Shown: piece by piece, positions 44,014 through 53,318 of the stretch
Layout: each line of letters starts with the position of its first letter
How positions within the stretch are numbered: the stretch's first letter is position 1
Assembly: GCF_963664915.1 (NCBI RefSeq)
Contig: NZ_OY761810.1
Coordinates: 3,052,661 to 3,116,660 of the forward strand
Reading direction: 5' to 3'
Length of the DNA stretch: 64,000 nt
Source: an uncultured Caproiciproducens sp.
GTDB lineage: Bacteria; Bacillota; Clostridia; Oscillospirales; Acutalibacteraceae
Made by a program: the position numbers and the translations under genes
Notes under the pieces: model-generated
Database searches by the model: none
The model's input: the letters and a program-made list of their open reading frames with translations, nothing else
Told to the model about the DNA's origin: nothing

Positions 44014-44958
44014 TTATATATTTTTGCGATACAGTTGATAGGTACGGTATACCTTCAGTCCATGGCGCTCATAGAAACGCATTGCATCCCCATGAGTCCA
44101 GAGAAAATAGAGATAGTAAATGCCGCGTTTCTTCATTTCCATCATCTGAAGGTCGATCAAAACGCCGCCGAGTCCCTCTGACCGCAAAGCTTCTGCCACG
44201 CCGATTGGCCCGAACCGCGCGTCATGCCCGTCAATTTTGCGCATGCAGTAGCCGATGATATTGTCTTCCCGGTCCGTTGCGATCAGAATAGTATTTTCGG
44301 CTTCTTGATTTCGCAGGGCGAATAGAATATTGCGCACCCAGCCGGAATCAAATTCCCTGCCGACAAAATCCAGCAGTTTTTCCATATACTGTATGGAAAA
44401 CGATTGGAACGAAATTCTTTTTTCCAATAGCTCTGCAATATGCTTTTCTGTATGTTGCGGAAGGGTATAGGTGAAAAGATTCCGCTGCATGCTGACCGCG
44501 TCCGTCCCGCGCACATATCCATTTTTGTCAAAGAATGGAACGCCGCCGGGATATTGCAGGTCAACGCCGGGCGTAAAGTAGTTGGGGCTATATGCGCAAA
44601 GAGTAATTTCCTCTACTCCCCTGGCTTTCAGCCTTGCCTGCTCCTCTTCCAGAAGCTTTTGTCCGAATCCTCGGCGCCGGTATTCCGGAAGGATGAAGAA
44701 ACTGCTGATCCAGCCGCGCTGTTCTTCCAACCCCCGCGTTAAATAGGGATATTTTCTTTTGATTCCCAGACTAAAACCGACTACATGCCCGTCGGCAACG
44801 GCAGTCAAAGCCAGTTCAGGGTCGAAGTTCTCATCAAGAAGGACTTCCTGGATAAAGCGTTCCCGGGTAATCGCATCATAGAACAGCGATATATTCCAGC
44901 CGGAAACAATCTCATCTATGTATTCCTGCCGATAAGGGTGTATTTCTATTTCAGACAT
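44014..44958 (-). CDS. Two-domain GNAT acetyltransferase
   Basis: About 314 residues with start near MSEIEIHPYRQEYIDEI. The N-terminal GNAT domain has acetyl-CoA motif FILPEYRRRGFGQKLLEEEQ; the C-terminal domain shows IGVAEALRSEGLGGVLIDLQ and MRFYERHGLKVYRTYQLY. It overlaps the EIIC gene end by 8 bases. Acts on an amino group, perhaps a de-N-acetylated amino sugar made by the neighbouring PIG-L protein; that pairing is inferred from gene order. Confidence 0.85.
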   Translation of the reverse strand: MSEIEIHPYRQEYIDEIVSGWNISLFYDAITRERFIQEVLLDENFDPELALTAVADGHVVGFSLGIKRKYPYLTRGLEEQRGWISSFFILPEYRRRGFGQKLLEEEQARLKARGVEEITLCAYSPNYFTPGVDLQYPGGVPFFDKNGYVRGTDAVSMQRNLFTYTLPQHTEKHIAELLEKRISFQSFSIQYMEKLLDFVGREFDSGWVRNILFALRNQEAENTILIATDREDNIIGYCMRKIDGHDARFGPIGVAEALRSEGLGGVLIDLQMMEMKKRGIYYLYFLWTHGDAMRFYERHGLKVYRTYQLYRKNI

Positions 44959-46303
44959 TCTCTTTATCATCCTTTTGTTTTGCGTATTCTTTTTCCGCTG
45001 CAAGCTCCTGCTTTTCCATTACTTTGAAGAACGGTAAGAACATAAAGAAAATGATCACCATGTTAATCAGTGTAATCAGCACGGCCTGCGGCTTAAAGCC
45101 ACTGCCGATAAAGGATGCAAGCGGGGCAGGCATTGTCCAGACAACCATGGACACCATCGGCGGCGTGATTCCCAGAATGCCCAGAACGGCATTGAGGATA
45201 AACAGCACGCTGAAGCCAAGCACCCATGGCACAAACATCAACGGATTGAGTACAACCGGCAGACCATACATAACCGGCTCGGCAATGTTAAAAATAGTGC
45301 CCGGCAAAGAAAGCTTGCCCAGGATCTTAAAGCGCTTGACCTTGCTCATGCAGCAAAGCAGTGCAACCGGGAATATGGAGCAGCGTACATAGAAATTGAT
45401 CCACTGTTCCGTAAACATATATGGGATTGCCTGATGAGCCGTAAAAGCATTGATATTGTCTGTGATCATGGTAGTCCAGATAGGCTGCATCACAGAAGAA
45501 ACGATGTTGGAGCCGTGCAGACCGACAAACCACAGAATACGATCCAGGAAGAACCCTGCAAACTGTGCAACAGGCCCGCTGCCGCCAACAACGAGATACG
45601 CGCAGAACTTATTCAGCATGGCAAGGAAGTCGAAGTTTACAAAACCCTGACCAAGGATGGCGCAGATAACAACTACCACAGATACAGGGATCATACTTGT
45701 AAAGGCCGCCGCAATCATCGGCGGAACAGCTTCCGGCATTTTAATTGTAATTTTTTTGCCAATCAGAAAACGATATACCTCTATGGCGAGGATACTGATC
45801 AGGATGCCTCCGAAAAGGCTAGGAGAGCCGAGAATATAAGCCGGCCAGTCAAAATTGGCACTGAGCTTAGAAAAGTCAATAAAGCACAGAAAAGCTACAA
45901 AAGATAAAACTGCGGCCGCAATCGGGCTGACATTTTCATCCTTTTTGTGATAATAATCTCCGAGAAAATAGCCGTTGAGAACTGTCGTAATGAGAGCGAG
46001 CAGATTAATTGTTACAAAAACCACCTGCAGCAGCCATGGCTTGCAAGGTTCCACAACAGCACTGATCGCCTTTGCGGCACCAGGAAGGTTCAAGCCGCCG
46101 TCCTTTCCGAACAAACCGCTTAGATTCAGGATTAAAGTTGCTGTCGCTCCCAGAATCATATACGGCATCAACGTAACAAATGTGCGCTGAAGAGCCTCCA
46201 AATATCTTACCTGTGAAACTTTCAGCAGCGGCGGTGCCACCTTTTCCTCGATACAACCCGTCACGCGGTCAAGAAATCCAATTTTTTTTGTCTGTTCCTC
46301 CAT
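44951..46303 (-). CDS. PTS lactose/cellobiose-family EIIC permease
   Basis: 450-residue membrane permease, about ten spans, with the CelB-like start (GFLDRVTGCIEEKVAPPLLK, YLEALQRTFVTLMPYMILG), HGSNIVSSVMQPIW loop and LPGTIFNIAEPVMYGLPVV, the substrate-site signature of the family. ATG 46303 has GGAGGAGAT upstream. First gene of the eight-gene operon. Confidence 0.94.
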   Translation of the reverse strand: MEEQTKKIGFLDRVTGCIEEKVAPPLLKVSQVRYLEALQRTFVTLMPYMILGATATLILNLSGLFGKDGGLNLPGAAKAISAVVEPCKPWLLQVVFVTINLLALITTVLNGYFLGDYYHKKDENVSPIAAAVLSFVAFLCFIDFSKLSANFDWPAYILGSPSLFGGILISILAIEVYRFLIGKKITIKMPEAVPPMIAAAFTSMIPVSVVVVICAILGQGFVNFDFLAMLNKFCAYLVVGGSGPVAQFAGFFLDRILWFVGLHGSNIVSSVMQPIWTTMITDNINAFTAHQAIPYMFTEQWINFYVRCSIFPVALLCCMSKVKRFKILGKLSLPGTIFNIAEPVMYGLPVVLNPLMFVPWVLGFSVLFILNAVLGILGITPPMVSMVVWTMPAPLASFIGSGFKPQAVLITLINMVIIFFMFLPFFKVMEKQELAAEKEYAKQKDDKENV

Positions 46304-46380
46304 AACTAATCTCCTCCTTAAGCGTTCGATTTTTTCGTGTGTGCATCTCGCAAGAAAAACCCGGCCGGTTTTCTTACCAT

Positions 46381-46461
46381 AGTATAGCGAATCTTCAAAA
46401 CAAAATCAATACATTTACCAAAAGTTTTGGGAAATTTCTTAATATTCTGAGAATTTTCTCA
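46381..46461. promoter_or_regulatory. PTS operon promoter and RpiR-type operators
   Basis: On the - strand TTGATT (46409-46404), 17 bp, TATACT (46386-46381). Just upstream lie the palindromes CCAAAAGTTTTGG (46418-46430), GAAATTTC (46431-46438) and TGAGAATTTTCTCA (46448-46461). GAAA/TTTC arms are typical of MurR/RpiR sites, and rpiR is divergent. Confidence 0.75.
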
Positions 46462-46551
46462 AATGCGGTATGTAAATGTCAATTTTTTTAAAAAATTTCT
46501 CATTTAAAGTATGTTTTATGATATAATGCAAGCAGATGAGGAGGGTTTGAA

Positions 46552-47310
46552 ATGAATCCTATTGAACAAATCAAGCTTTGCGAATCGCAATTTACGCGTT
46601 CTGACCTGAAAATTTCACAATATGTCCTAAAGCATATGGACGTGATTGCTTCCTATCCCATTGTTGAAGTTGCCAATAAAGCCGATGTTTCCAAATCAGC
46701 CCTGCTGCGCTTTTGTCAAAAGCTGGGATATACCGGTTTCTCGGAATTTAAATATGAGGTATCAAAGCACTTGCTCTCGGGTTCTTTTAAGGATCCGAGC
46801 ACCGTCAATGGCAGCACCGATATAGTCAACGTTTATCTTTCCTGTATCGGTCAGATTCCATCATATATTTCAGACAGCAAGATTAATGAGCTCTGCGGCC
46901 TGATCGTTCACGCCAATAAAATCAAGATTTATGGCGTTCATGAAAGTGGGCTCTCTGCCAAGTATTTTGCTTTCCGGCTTGCTTCTCTCGGAATTGACGC
47001 GGAAACGGTTACTTTTCCTGGAGTTTTCAATGAAAAGGCCAGTTTTTCCGGCACAAGGGATTTAAACATCTTTATATCCGTTTCCGGTATGACGGAATGC
47101 GTGATCGAAGCGGCCGGAACATCCTTTGTGCAAAAGACAAAAACCGCTATGATTACCCAAAACAGCAAGGCAAGATATGCAAATCGCTATGACAGCTTTC
47201 TTATTATTCCTTCTCTGAATACAGATAAAAACAAGCTGTTCTTGGACTCTCAGGCCATCCTGTATGTTAGCATCGATCTGGTTATCAACAAACTTGCGGA
47301 GCATTTATAA
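46552..47310 (+). CDS. murR: MurR/RpiR-family regulator
   Basis: 252-residue regulator: N-terminal HTH_6 (NPIEQIKLCESQFTRSDLKI, VANKADVSKSALLRFCQKLG, YTGFSEFKYEV) and C-terminal SIS domain (IKIYGVHESGLSAKYFAFRL, NIFISVSGMTECVIEAA) that binds a phosphosugar. Divergent from the muramic-acid PTS operon across a region with palindromes. TATAAT at 46522 and GAGGAGGG before the ATG. MurNAc-6-phosphate is the expected ligand, by analogy with MurR. Confidence 0.9.
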   Translation: MNPIEQIKLCESQFTRSDLKISQYVLKHMDVIASYPIVEVANKADVSKSALLRFCQKLGYTGFSEFKYEVSKHLLSGSFKDPSTVNGSTDIVNVYLSCIGQIPSYISDSKINELCGLIVHANKIKIYGVHESGLSAKYFAFRLASLGIDAETVTFPGVFNEKASFSGTRDLNIFISVSGMTECVIEAAGTSFVQKTKTAMITQNSKARYANRYDSFLIIPSLNTDKNKLFLDSQAILYVSIDLVINKLAEHL

Positions 47311-47778
47311 AAGGGATTACTGAAGGCGTTTTCTTCTATAGTATGGCTGGATACGGAGCATGAAATCTGTCTTTCATCCAAAAGATTTGCGGTTAGTGGC
47401 CATTTAATTTTGCAGAAATGCACAGAAGTTGGCAAAACTGTATCTAATGGAAACGCCCAGCATGACAGCTCTGCAGTTTGAAAAGGGACTTGATAGACAG
47501 GCTGTACTATTTGACGAAGAAGCTCAGGGCTTATCGCGGGGGACTAATATCAAATTTCAGCTCCGGGTTGCGTTACCTCGGTATTCACTCATTCCGGCAC
47601 CCGTATGTCAAGCCCACACCGAAAAGTTTTTTCAATATTTATATAATAAGGAAGGTAAATTATGCTTTACATTAAACGAGCTATTTCAGTAATCATTTAA
47701 TTACCGAAATAGCTCGTTATCGTTCTCGACCATACATATATATACATGCTAAAATATAAAGTATTCTAATTGAGGACA
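47311..47778. other. Gap with debris and a hairpin
   Basis: 47429-47692 is open in one frame but has no RBS and no family match; overlapping frames are equally plausible, so I treat it as decayed sequence. AACGAGCTATTTC / GAAATAGCTCGTT (47675-47687 with 47706-47718) is a strong hairpin with A- and T-rich flanks. Confidence 0.4.
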
Positions 47779-48123
47779 CTACCGTGAAGGGTTTTTGCTA
47801 TCTCGCCCTCCGAAGTACCCCAACTTATCAAAATGAATCTCCTCAAAAGGAGTAGCCGCCGTATATAGCTTAACTCCATTTTTTCTAACCCATTCCATCC
47901 AACGCGCCGTTTCAAAGATACTGCGCCCTATGGCCTGCTGTAGGCGGCCTGCGTCGTCGGCATACTTTGTCCGAAAGGTCTTATAATCCTCTGAGGAGAT
48001 GATGCCGTTAATCATATTTTCGTACAGGGTGGATTTGAACCCGGCAATCTGTTTCAGCTGATGCTCGTTCTCGGCAAGCTGAGCTTCAATCTTACGCTCA
48101 AGTGAAGCGTTGGCAGTGTCCAT
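47779..48123 (-). pseudogene. C-terminal piece of a large serine recombinase
   Basis: The stretch ERKIEAQLAENEHQLKQIAG, FKSTLYENMINGIISSEDYK matches the coiled region after the zinc ribbon of large serine recombinases. The end (SIFETARWMEWVRKNGVKLY) looks more like a resolvase catalytic stretch, so it may itself be a join. The other part of a recombinase is at 48994-49317; the two are separated by helicase and IS110 pieces. Confidence 0.65.
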
Positions 48124-48130
48124 TGGGGAG

Positions 48131-48480
48131 CACGCATGTGTGGATATGGAGTTTATGCAGCAGCTCACCGGATTTACAAAGGAAAAGCTGAGTGCCGACC
48201 TTGAGGGCGTTATTTTCCGTGATTTGGGAGAACAGCCGACCGAAAGGTACCCAAGGCCTTTTATAACCTGGATAAGCTGCCCTTTGTCACCGCCGATGAA
48301 TATCTTTCCGGGGACGTGCGGAGCAAGCTGCGCCTTGCCAAAGCCTTAGCCGAAATGCGTCCAGACCTTGCACCACAGCTCGATCTCAACATTGCGGCAT
48401 TGGAAAAAGCCCAGCCCAAAGACCTGGATGCCTCCGAAATCTCTGTCCGTCTCGGCTCCACCTGGGTGGATAAGGAGTAT
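48131..48480 (+). pseudogene. Fragment of an integrative-element SNF2-type helicase/methylase
   Basis: Reads IGEHACVDMEFMQQLTGFTK, LEGVIFRDLGEQP, then after a shift near 48250 AFYNLDKLPFVTADEYLSGD, VRSKLRLAKALAEM and KAQPKDLDASEISVRLGSTW, as in the giant helicase-methylase proteins of Clostridia conjugative elements. No start or end of that gene is present. Confidence 0.7.
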
Positions 48481-49003
48481 ACCGTGCTTGAATCTATTGA
48501 AGGCTACTCTATTACATCGGAGCAGAAATTCCGGATGCAGATTGTTCATTCTCATCTCGAATACATTGAAAATTCCATTGCACAACTTGATACGGCAATT
48601 GACACTATGATTGCAGAGCAGGAGGGCTTAATCTCTCTTATGTGTACCATTCCCGGAGTTGACCGCAACACTGCAATTACCGTCATCTCCGAGGTTGGTA
48701 CCGATATGGCTCAGTTCGGTTCCTCTAAGCGTTTATGCTGCTGGGCGGGTCTGACTCCCGGAAACAACGAATCTGCCGGAAAGAAGAAATCGGTTCGCAT
48801 CACACGTGCTGGAGTTTATCTCAAACCTGCGCTTGTGCAAGCCGCACACGCAGCCGTGAAAGCTACCGAATCTTCCTACTACCGCTTAAAGTATGAGCAG
48901 ATTTCAAAACGCCGTGGAAAGAATCGAGCCATTATCGCCATTGCCAGAATGATTCTCACCGCAATTTTTACTATGATGTCTACCGGTGAGGTATACCCAA
49001 TAG
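48481..49003 (+). mobile_element. IS110-family transposase C-terminal fragment
   Basis: In frame with the helicase piece, the sequence becomes an IS110 transposase tail: LMCTIPGVDRNTAITVISEV, GSSKRLCCWAGLTPGNNESA, GKKKSVRITRAGVYLKPALV, YEQISKRRGKNRAIIAIARM. The N-terminal DEDD catalytic half is missing. The frame runs on to 49071 through antisense recombinase sequence. A non-functional remnant. Confidence 0.8.
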
Positions 49004-50940
49004 ACTTTTTCATTAGTGACTCTGCGGCGGAATGTAGCCCCGCATTTCCCACAATAGATTTTCAGGCTTAGATTGTATTGCTGTGTACAGCCTTTATTAG
49101 GATTTTGCTGCCTCCTGAGTTCCAAAAGCTGTTTGACCTGTTCAAATTCCACCTTGCTGATAATCGGCTCATGAGAACCTGTTACATAATAACGATCCTT
49201 TTGCCCGGTGTTTCGTACCTTCCTAAAGGGCAGGGTATCTGTGGTAAAAGACTTTTGCAGCAAGGAGTCACCGATGTACTTTTCGTTTGTGAGGATATAC
49301 ATAATTGCCGTATCAGCGCGGGTGAAAACACGAGACAAGAAAGAGTCCAGACGGTTCCATACATCCTCCTGTTCAGGTGTTCCATAGAATTTGCTGTACT
49401 GGATTCCGAAACTTTCCTTATCGACTCCCCATCCAACAACCTCACATTCCAATCGATCATCCTGAACATCGACACCGGCCGTAAGGACCACCACTTTCTG
49501 CGGGACTTCGCAGTGATACCACTCTCGGCGCTTTAACAAAGCATCCGGTTCCATCTCTTCTCCGGTTTCCTGCCATGTTTCACCCAGCTCTGTGTTCACC
49601 CAAACCTTCATCAGTTCAATATTTCCCTTTTTAACCTCCACTTTTGCCTTTAAAAGTTCCTCAACAATCTCTCTCCAAGGCTTCCATGGGGATGCCAGAG
49701 CGTTCAAATGAAACCCTTTCACCTTGCGATTCGGGTGTTTTTCTATGAATTTTCCGTGTTTTTGCTGGCATTTCCACTCATTTTCACTGGAAACAGCACC
49801 GCATTTTTCGCACATGTGACCGATACTATGATCCAGATCCTCCTTATCAAATACGATTTTTCCCCATTCAAGCGGTTGCATAGCCCCACACTCAGGACAT
49901 GGAACCTGCCATTCCCCCTGTGTCGAATTTTCATACTCCACCTCAATGCGGGAAAGGCCCTCAATGGTTGGCGTCGACACGCTGATTTTCTTTTTATTCC
50001 AGAATGTATTCGTCCTGGCTTCCATCAGTAGAAGAGGATCGCCCTCATTTCCCGCCGTGGCGGGGAACCGGTCTATCTCATCAGCAAGCACAATCCGAAT
50101 CGGCCTTGATGCTATGGATGCTGGTGAATTTGCGCCAACCAGAGTAACATGACCTCCCGCAAATTTTTTCTGCATGATGGTGTTTCCGCTATCACGGGAT
50201 CTTTCGTTTACACGCTTTGAAAGAACCGGCGTATCTCGGATCATTGGGGATAACCGGTCCTTTGAAAACGCCTCGGCCATTTTGAATCCTACCAGCGATG
50301 CCAGTTCTGAAGCCATGTCTCCAACAACTTCCACAACAGCGATTGCCGGGGGAAGAATCATTTCCAGTGCAGGAATAAATATTGAACCGATTGCACGGCC
50401 AGCAATTTGCAGCTGAATATCGCCGAGAATATCATGATCTGGGTCGTCCCAATCAAGAGTGAAATGGTTGTCTTTTGAAACGCCATACTCAACTGCGAAA
50501 TTCAGGTTATTCTCCTGCACGGTCATTTTTCCGGTTGCCAGTACTTCCATTTTTGCAACTTCGGTACGTGTTTTTACATTTTCGGCCAGACGGCCGGCAT
50601 CGTTAAAAATGTACTGGAGCAGCGATTCTGTGCCGGTAACGCCCTTGTCCTTTAAAAGTTGAACACGCTCAGACTGGTTGATTTTCTCTTTAATGAGAAG
50701 TTTTTCAATCGTAACTTTTTCAGCCGTCGGACGTTTACCGAGATGTGCCTCCGTATCGAACGCATGAACCATAGCCGCTGTAGGAAGCTGCAAGGCATCT
50801 GAAAGACGGAGATATTCCGCTTCAAGATACTGCGTTTTAATATCAGGAAATTCCCTGTCGCCGTCGTAATTGCGAACGATATTGAAATTCTGCGAAAAGT
50901 CCAGCCGGTCTTTGTCGGCTACTGCTGTTAAAATATCCAA
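48904..50940 (-). pseudogene. Five-part chimeric reading frame (capsid, tape measure, terminase, recombinase)
   Basis: One 678-codon frame. Residues 1-178: phage major capsid N-terminus (AEYLRLSDALQLPTAAMVHA, FTLDWDDPDHDILGDIQ). About 179-220: a membrane-like tape-measure stretch (GRAIGSIFIPALEMILPPAI). About 221-541: GpA-type terminase large subunit (FSKDRLSPMIRDTPVL, IRIVLADEIDRFPATAGNEG, CPECG, STPTIEGLSRIEVEY, AGVDVQDDRLECEVVGWG), lacking its N-terminal ATPase start. About 542-649: serine recombinase (ILTNEKYIGDSLLQKSF, YCGKCGATFRRR). 650-678: antisense IS110. Joins near 50407, 50281, 49318 and 48994. Confidence 0.8.
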
Positions 50941-51282
50941 TTATCTCACCATCCCAACTGCATCTTCAAAATACAGACCATTCGCCTGCAACGTGGTTTT
51001 TGCCGCAGCCGCCGGAACTACCGGAAGTCGATTGCCGTACAAGTGGCCACCAATTACTACTGAGCCCGCGTGATCGCCATAGGTGACGTCCACAGGTCCA
51101 AAGATAACGCCCACCGCAGTTGCATCGTTTGCGGGGAACATCGTTCCTGCTTTAACAATTAATTTTACGCCGTCCTGCACGCCCATCGACTGCGGAATCT
51201 GGCGTGTTGACTGCCGAAGTCCTACCGCACTTGCGATAAACTGCGGCATTTCATCGTATTTCTCAACATTTGTATAACTCAA
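50941..51282 (-). CDS. Phage head decoration/stabilisation-like protein
   Basis: 113-residue protein between scaffold and capsid. GTMFPANDATAVGVIFGPVD and VIGGHLYGNRLP resemble the small head proteins that follow the scaffold gene in siphophages. The frame is complete with a start near the RBS GGAGGGC. It is adjacent to the capsid-led chimera with no gap, as in intact phages. Confidence 0.65.
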   Translation of the reverse strand: MSYTNVEKYDEMPQFIASAVGLRQSTRQIPQSMGVQDGVKLIVKAGTMFPANDATAVGVIFGPVDVTYGDHAGSVVIGGHLYGNRLPVVPAAAAKTTLQANGLYFEDAVGMVR

Positions 51283-51317
51283 TTTTTAGCCCTCCCATAT
51301 ATGCCCCGAACCGAGCA

Positions 51318-51779
51318 TTAATTTGTTTGTGTCTGCGTGGCTGCTGGAGCCGGAGCAAACTGCTGATTATAAGATTGTGCGGCTTTTTCGCCAAGGCTTG
51401 GTTCGGTTGCATTCGGGTCAACTTTATTCGCACTCTGCAGACCCGGAGTATCCTGTAGCAGTTTTGCCTTAATGTCGGCTTGAAGCTGCTTTTCATGTTC
51501 CGCCGCATACTTTGCATGGGCTTCGGTGAATTTTTTCATGTCGCCACCGGCCATTGCCTCTGCAAGTTCCACCGCCGTTTTAGCATCATAGCCACCCGAA
51601 AGAAACTGCTTTTCAAATTTAAACTGGCTGTTTTCTTTCTGAATTGCGGCAAGCTGGTCTTGAATAGCCTGCTGCTCGGCGGCAGTTTTTTCATCATCGG
51701 TCAGTTTGGCTGCAAGCTGCTTTTTCAACGCTGCAGCTTCAGACGCTGTTTTGTCAAAAACATCTTTTGTAACCGACTT
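51318..51779 (-). pseudogene. Phage scaffold protein (DUF4355-like), 5' end lost
   Basis: Frame open from 51779 reads VTKDVFDKTASEAAALKKQL, LTDDEKTAAEQQAIQDQLAA, FEKQFLSGGYDAKTAVELAE and an acid/Ala/Gln-rich tail, as in phage scaffold proteins. An in-frame stop at 51780-51782 and an XRE sequence before it show that the true N-terminus is gone. A TTG at 51728 could allow a 136-residue product. Confidence 0.65.
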
Positions 51780-51886
51780 CTAAAAGCCGTTCGATACGCA
51801 ATTCCGGCTGCTTTTGCAAATGTCTTTATTGAAAATCCGCGTTTCATGCGAAGCTGCCTGAACCCGCCTTTTACTACAATTTTCAT
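51725..51886 (-). pseudogene. N-terminal half of a small XRE regulator joined to scaffold DNA
   Basis: ATG 51886 has CGGAGGA 5-6 bases upstream. The product starts MKIVVKGGFRQLRMKRGFSI and KTFAKAAGIAYRTAF, an HTH_3 helix-turn-helix, but after about residue 33 the reading is out-of-frame scaffold DNA and ends at 51725. The join is near 51780. Confidence 0.6.
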
Positions 51887-51910
51887 TGCGATCCTCCGTT
51901 TTTGGACGAC

Positions 51911-52033
51911 AAAAAAGCGCCGCCCGATTAAGAACGCATTTCTCAGCGTTCAACTTAGGCGGCACTTAAAGTGCTCACATACCAATATTGAATTTATATT
52001 ATCATTATACCACCTATTTTATTAAGTTGTCAA
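51911..52033 (-). promoter_or_regulatory. Promoter followed by an 85-base hairpin/terminator leader
   Basis: On the - strand TTGACA (52033-52028), 18 bp, TATAAT (52009-52004). The transcript would meet GCACTT/AAGTGC and then a long stem GTGCCGCC...GGGCGGCGC (inner arms GAACGC/GCGTTC) ending in TTTTTT at 51916-51911, all before the XRE start at 51886. The small hairpin overlaps the terminator's first bases. A short RNA or an attenuator. Confidence 0.6.
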
Positions 52034-52296
52034 CGCAGGTGAGTTTAATTGCCATATAGTTTGTATGTAATTACGAAAATTTATTTTTTTTCGTTTTCCA
52101 TTCAAAATTACATACAGAAGCAATGCCAGTATTTCAACCAAAATGGTTGTCATTGCGCCAAATAGAAATGGATTAGCGTACATCTGGATCACCTCTTTTA
52201 ATCGTCTTTATATCGAATTGCTTTGCATGGATATTTCTTCCAATTGATTTACACTGAAATCAATGGTAATATCAGACTTATAAAGGGGCTGTGTTT

Positions 52297-52794
52297 ATGG
52301 AATTGATATACACTTCTACAGTGGAAGACTATAGAAGATTTGCTAAAAAGAGGGCAAAGCCAAAAAGGATGAAAGCAACGCTGATATTCACTGTTATATG
52401 TTTTGTGATATTTTTAATAATGGGTATAATGAGTCAATTTCCCGCTGAAACTGTAGTATTAAACTTATTTCTTTCAGTGCTTTATGGAGGCATTTTATTT
52501 CTGATTTTGAATATGAAGTTATCTCATAATATTAATAAAAATATTAAAAAAATTGGTCGATCATTTTTTGATTCTGAAAAATCAATTATTCTAAATGAAG
52601 ATGGGATAATAATTAAGACAAATATCAGAGAATCCAAGATGCCCTATGACGCAATAAAACAACTTCAAACAGATACCGATTTTTTTGTAATAGAGTTTAA
52701 GGCCGGAGATATGGTTTACATTCCGACATCTGGGATTAAAAACCGCAACATAAAAGATGATTTTGTTTTCTTGATAAAATCCAAAACAGTTTAA
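52297..52794 (+). CDS. YcxB-like membrane protein
   Basis: 165 residues from ATG 52297 (AAAGGGG 9 bases upstream). Charged start (YRRFAKKRAKPKRMK), two membrane helices (about residues 28-75) and a C-terminal YcxB-like domain with FFDSEKSIILNEDGIIIKTN, MPYDAIKQLQTDTDFFVIEF and VYIPTSGI. Such proteins resemble bacterial PH domains; function is unknown. It runs against the phage genes and is AT-rich, so it may be host DNA or a lysogeny cargo gene. Confidence 0.75.
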   Translation: MELIYTSTVEDYRRFAKKRAKPKRMKATLIFTVICFVIFLIMGIMSQFPAETVVLNLFLSVLYGGILFLILNMKLSHNINKNIKKIGRSFFDSEKSIILNEDGIIIKTNIRESKMPYDAIKQLQTDTDFFVIEFKAGDMVYIPTSGIKNRNIKDDFVFLIKSKTV

Positions 52795-52812
52795 AACTTA
52801 GTTAATCTTCGG

Positions 52813-52843
52813 CTCTTGCTTTACGGCAGGAGTCGCTTTTTAT
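52813..52843 (+). terminator. Terminator after the YcxB-like gene
   Basis: GCTCTTGC / GCAGGAGT-type stem around TTTACG, followed by CGCTTTTTATTTT. Confidence 0.65.
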
Positions 52844-52904
52844 TTTGACATAATATTGAAAAAAGTGATATCTTTTGATTATGGAATTGAGGTGCATTAT
52901 AACA

Positions 52905-52991
52905 TTGGGTAATAACTTTTGGCTTATTTGGGGATGTGCGATGGTTGCAATTTTTTGCTCCATTTGGGGTTCAAAAAAGCATAAACGTTGA
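52905..52991 (+). CDS. 28-residue hydrophobic peptide (possible)
   Basis: TTG 52905 lies 10 bases after GAGGTG. The product GNNFWLIWGCAMVAIFCSIW then GSKKHKR is one hydrophobic helix with a basic end, a layout of small membrane peptides. Nothing else supports it, and 52992-53318 holds no other gene. Confidence 0.3.
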   Translation: MGNNFWLIWGCAMVAIFCSIWGSKKHKR

Positions 52992-53318
52992 TTTCGCCGT
53001 CTGTTATGGGCGTCTTTTTTAATTTCTCTAAACTTTCATATACACTTCATCTTAAGTTCATATCGACTGCCTATACTATAGTCATTCAAGCAAATGATAA
53101 AGTAAATTTTATGAAATTACTGTCACAAGCCTATTGGCACCGACGGAATACCGAACCTATAGGCCGACAGACTAACTACAAGCCTCTTATGAGGATTCAT
53201 ATAAATCTTTCTATTACTATTAAAAATGTTCAAGCATGGTTCATTCAAGGTCCATATTGATTGTTTATGATATGGGTATGTTATAAAAATTAAATAACAA
53301 AGGAAGTAAGAATAAACC

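Noticed and set aside
47429..47692. 87-codon open frame
   Set aside because: No RBS, no family signature, and a competing frame of similar length overlaps it.
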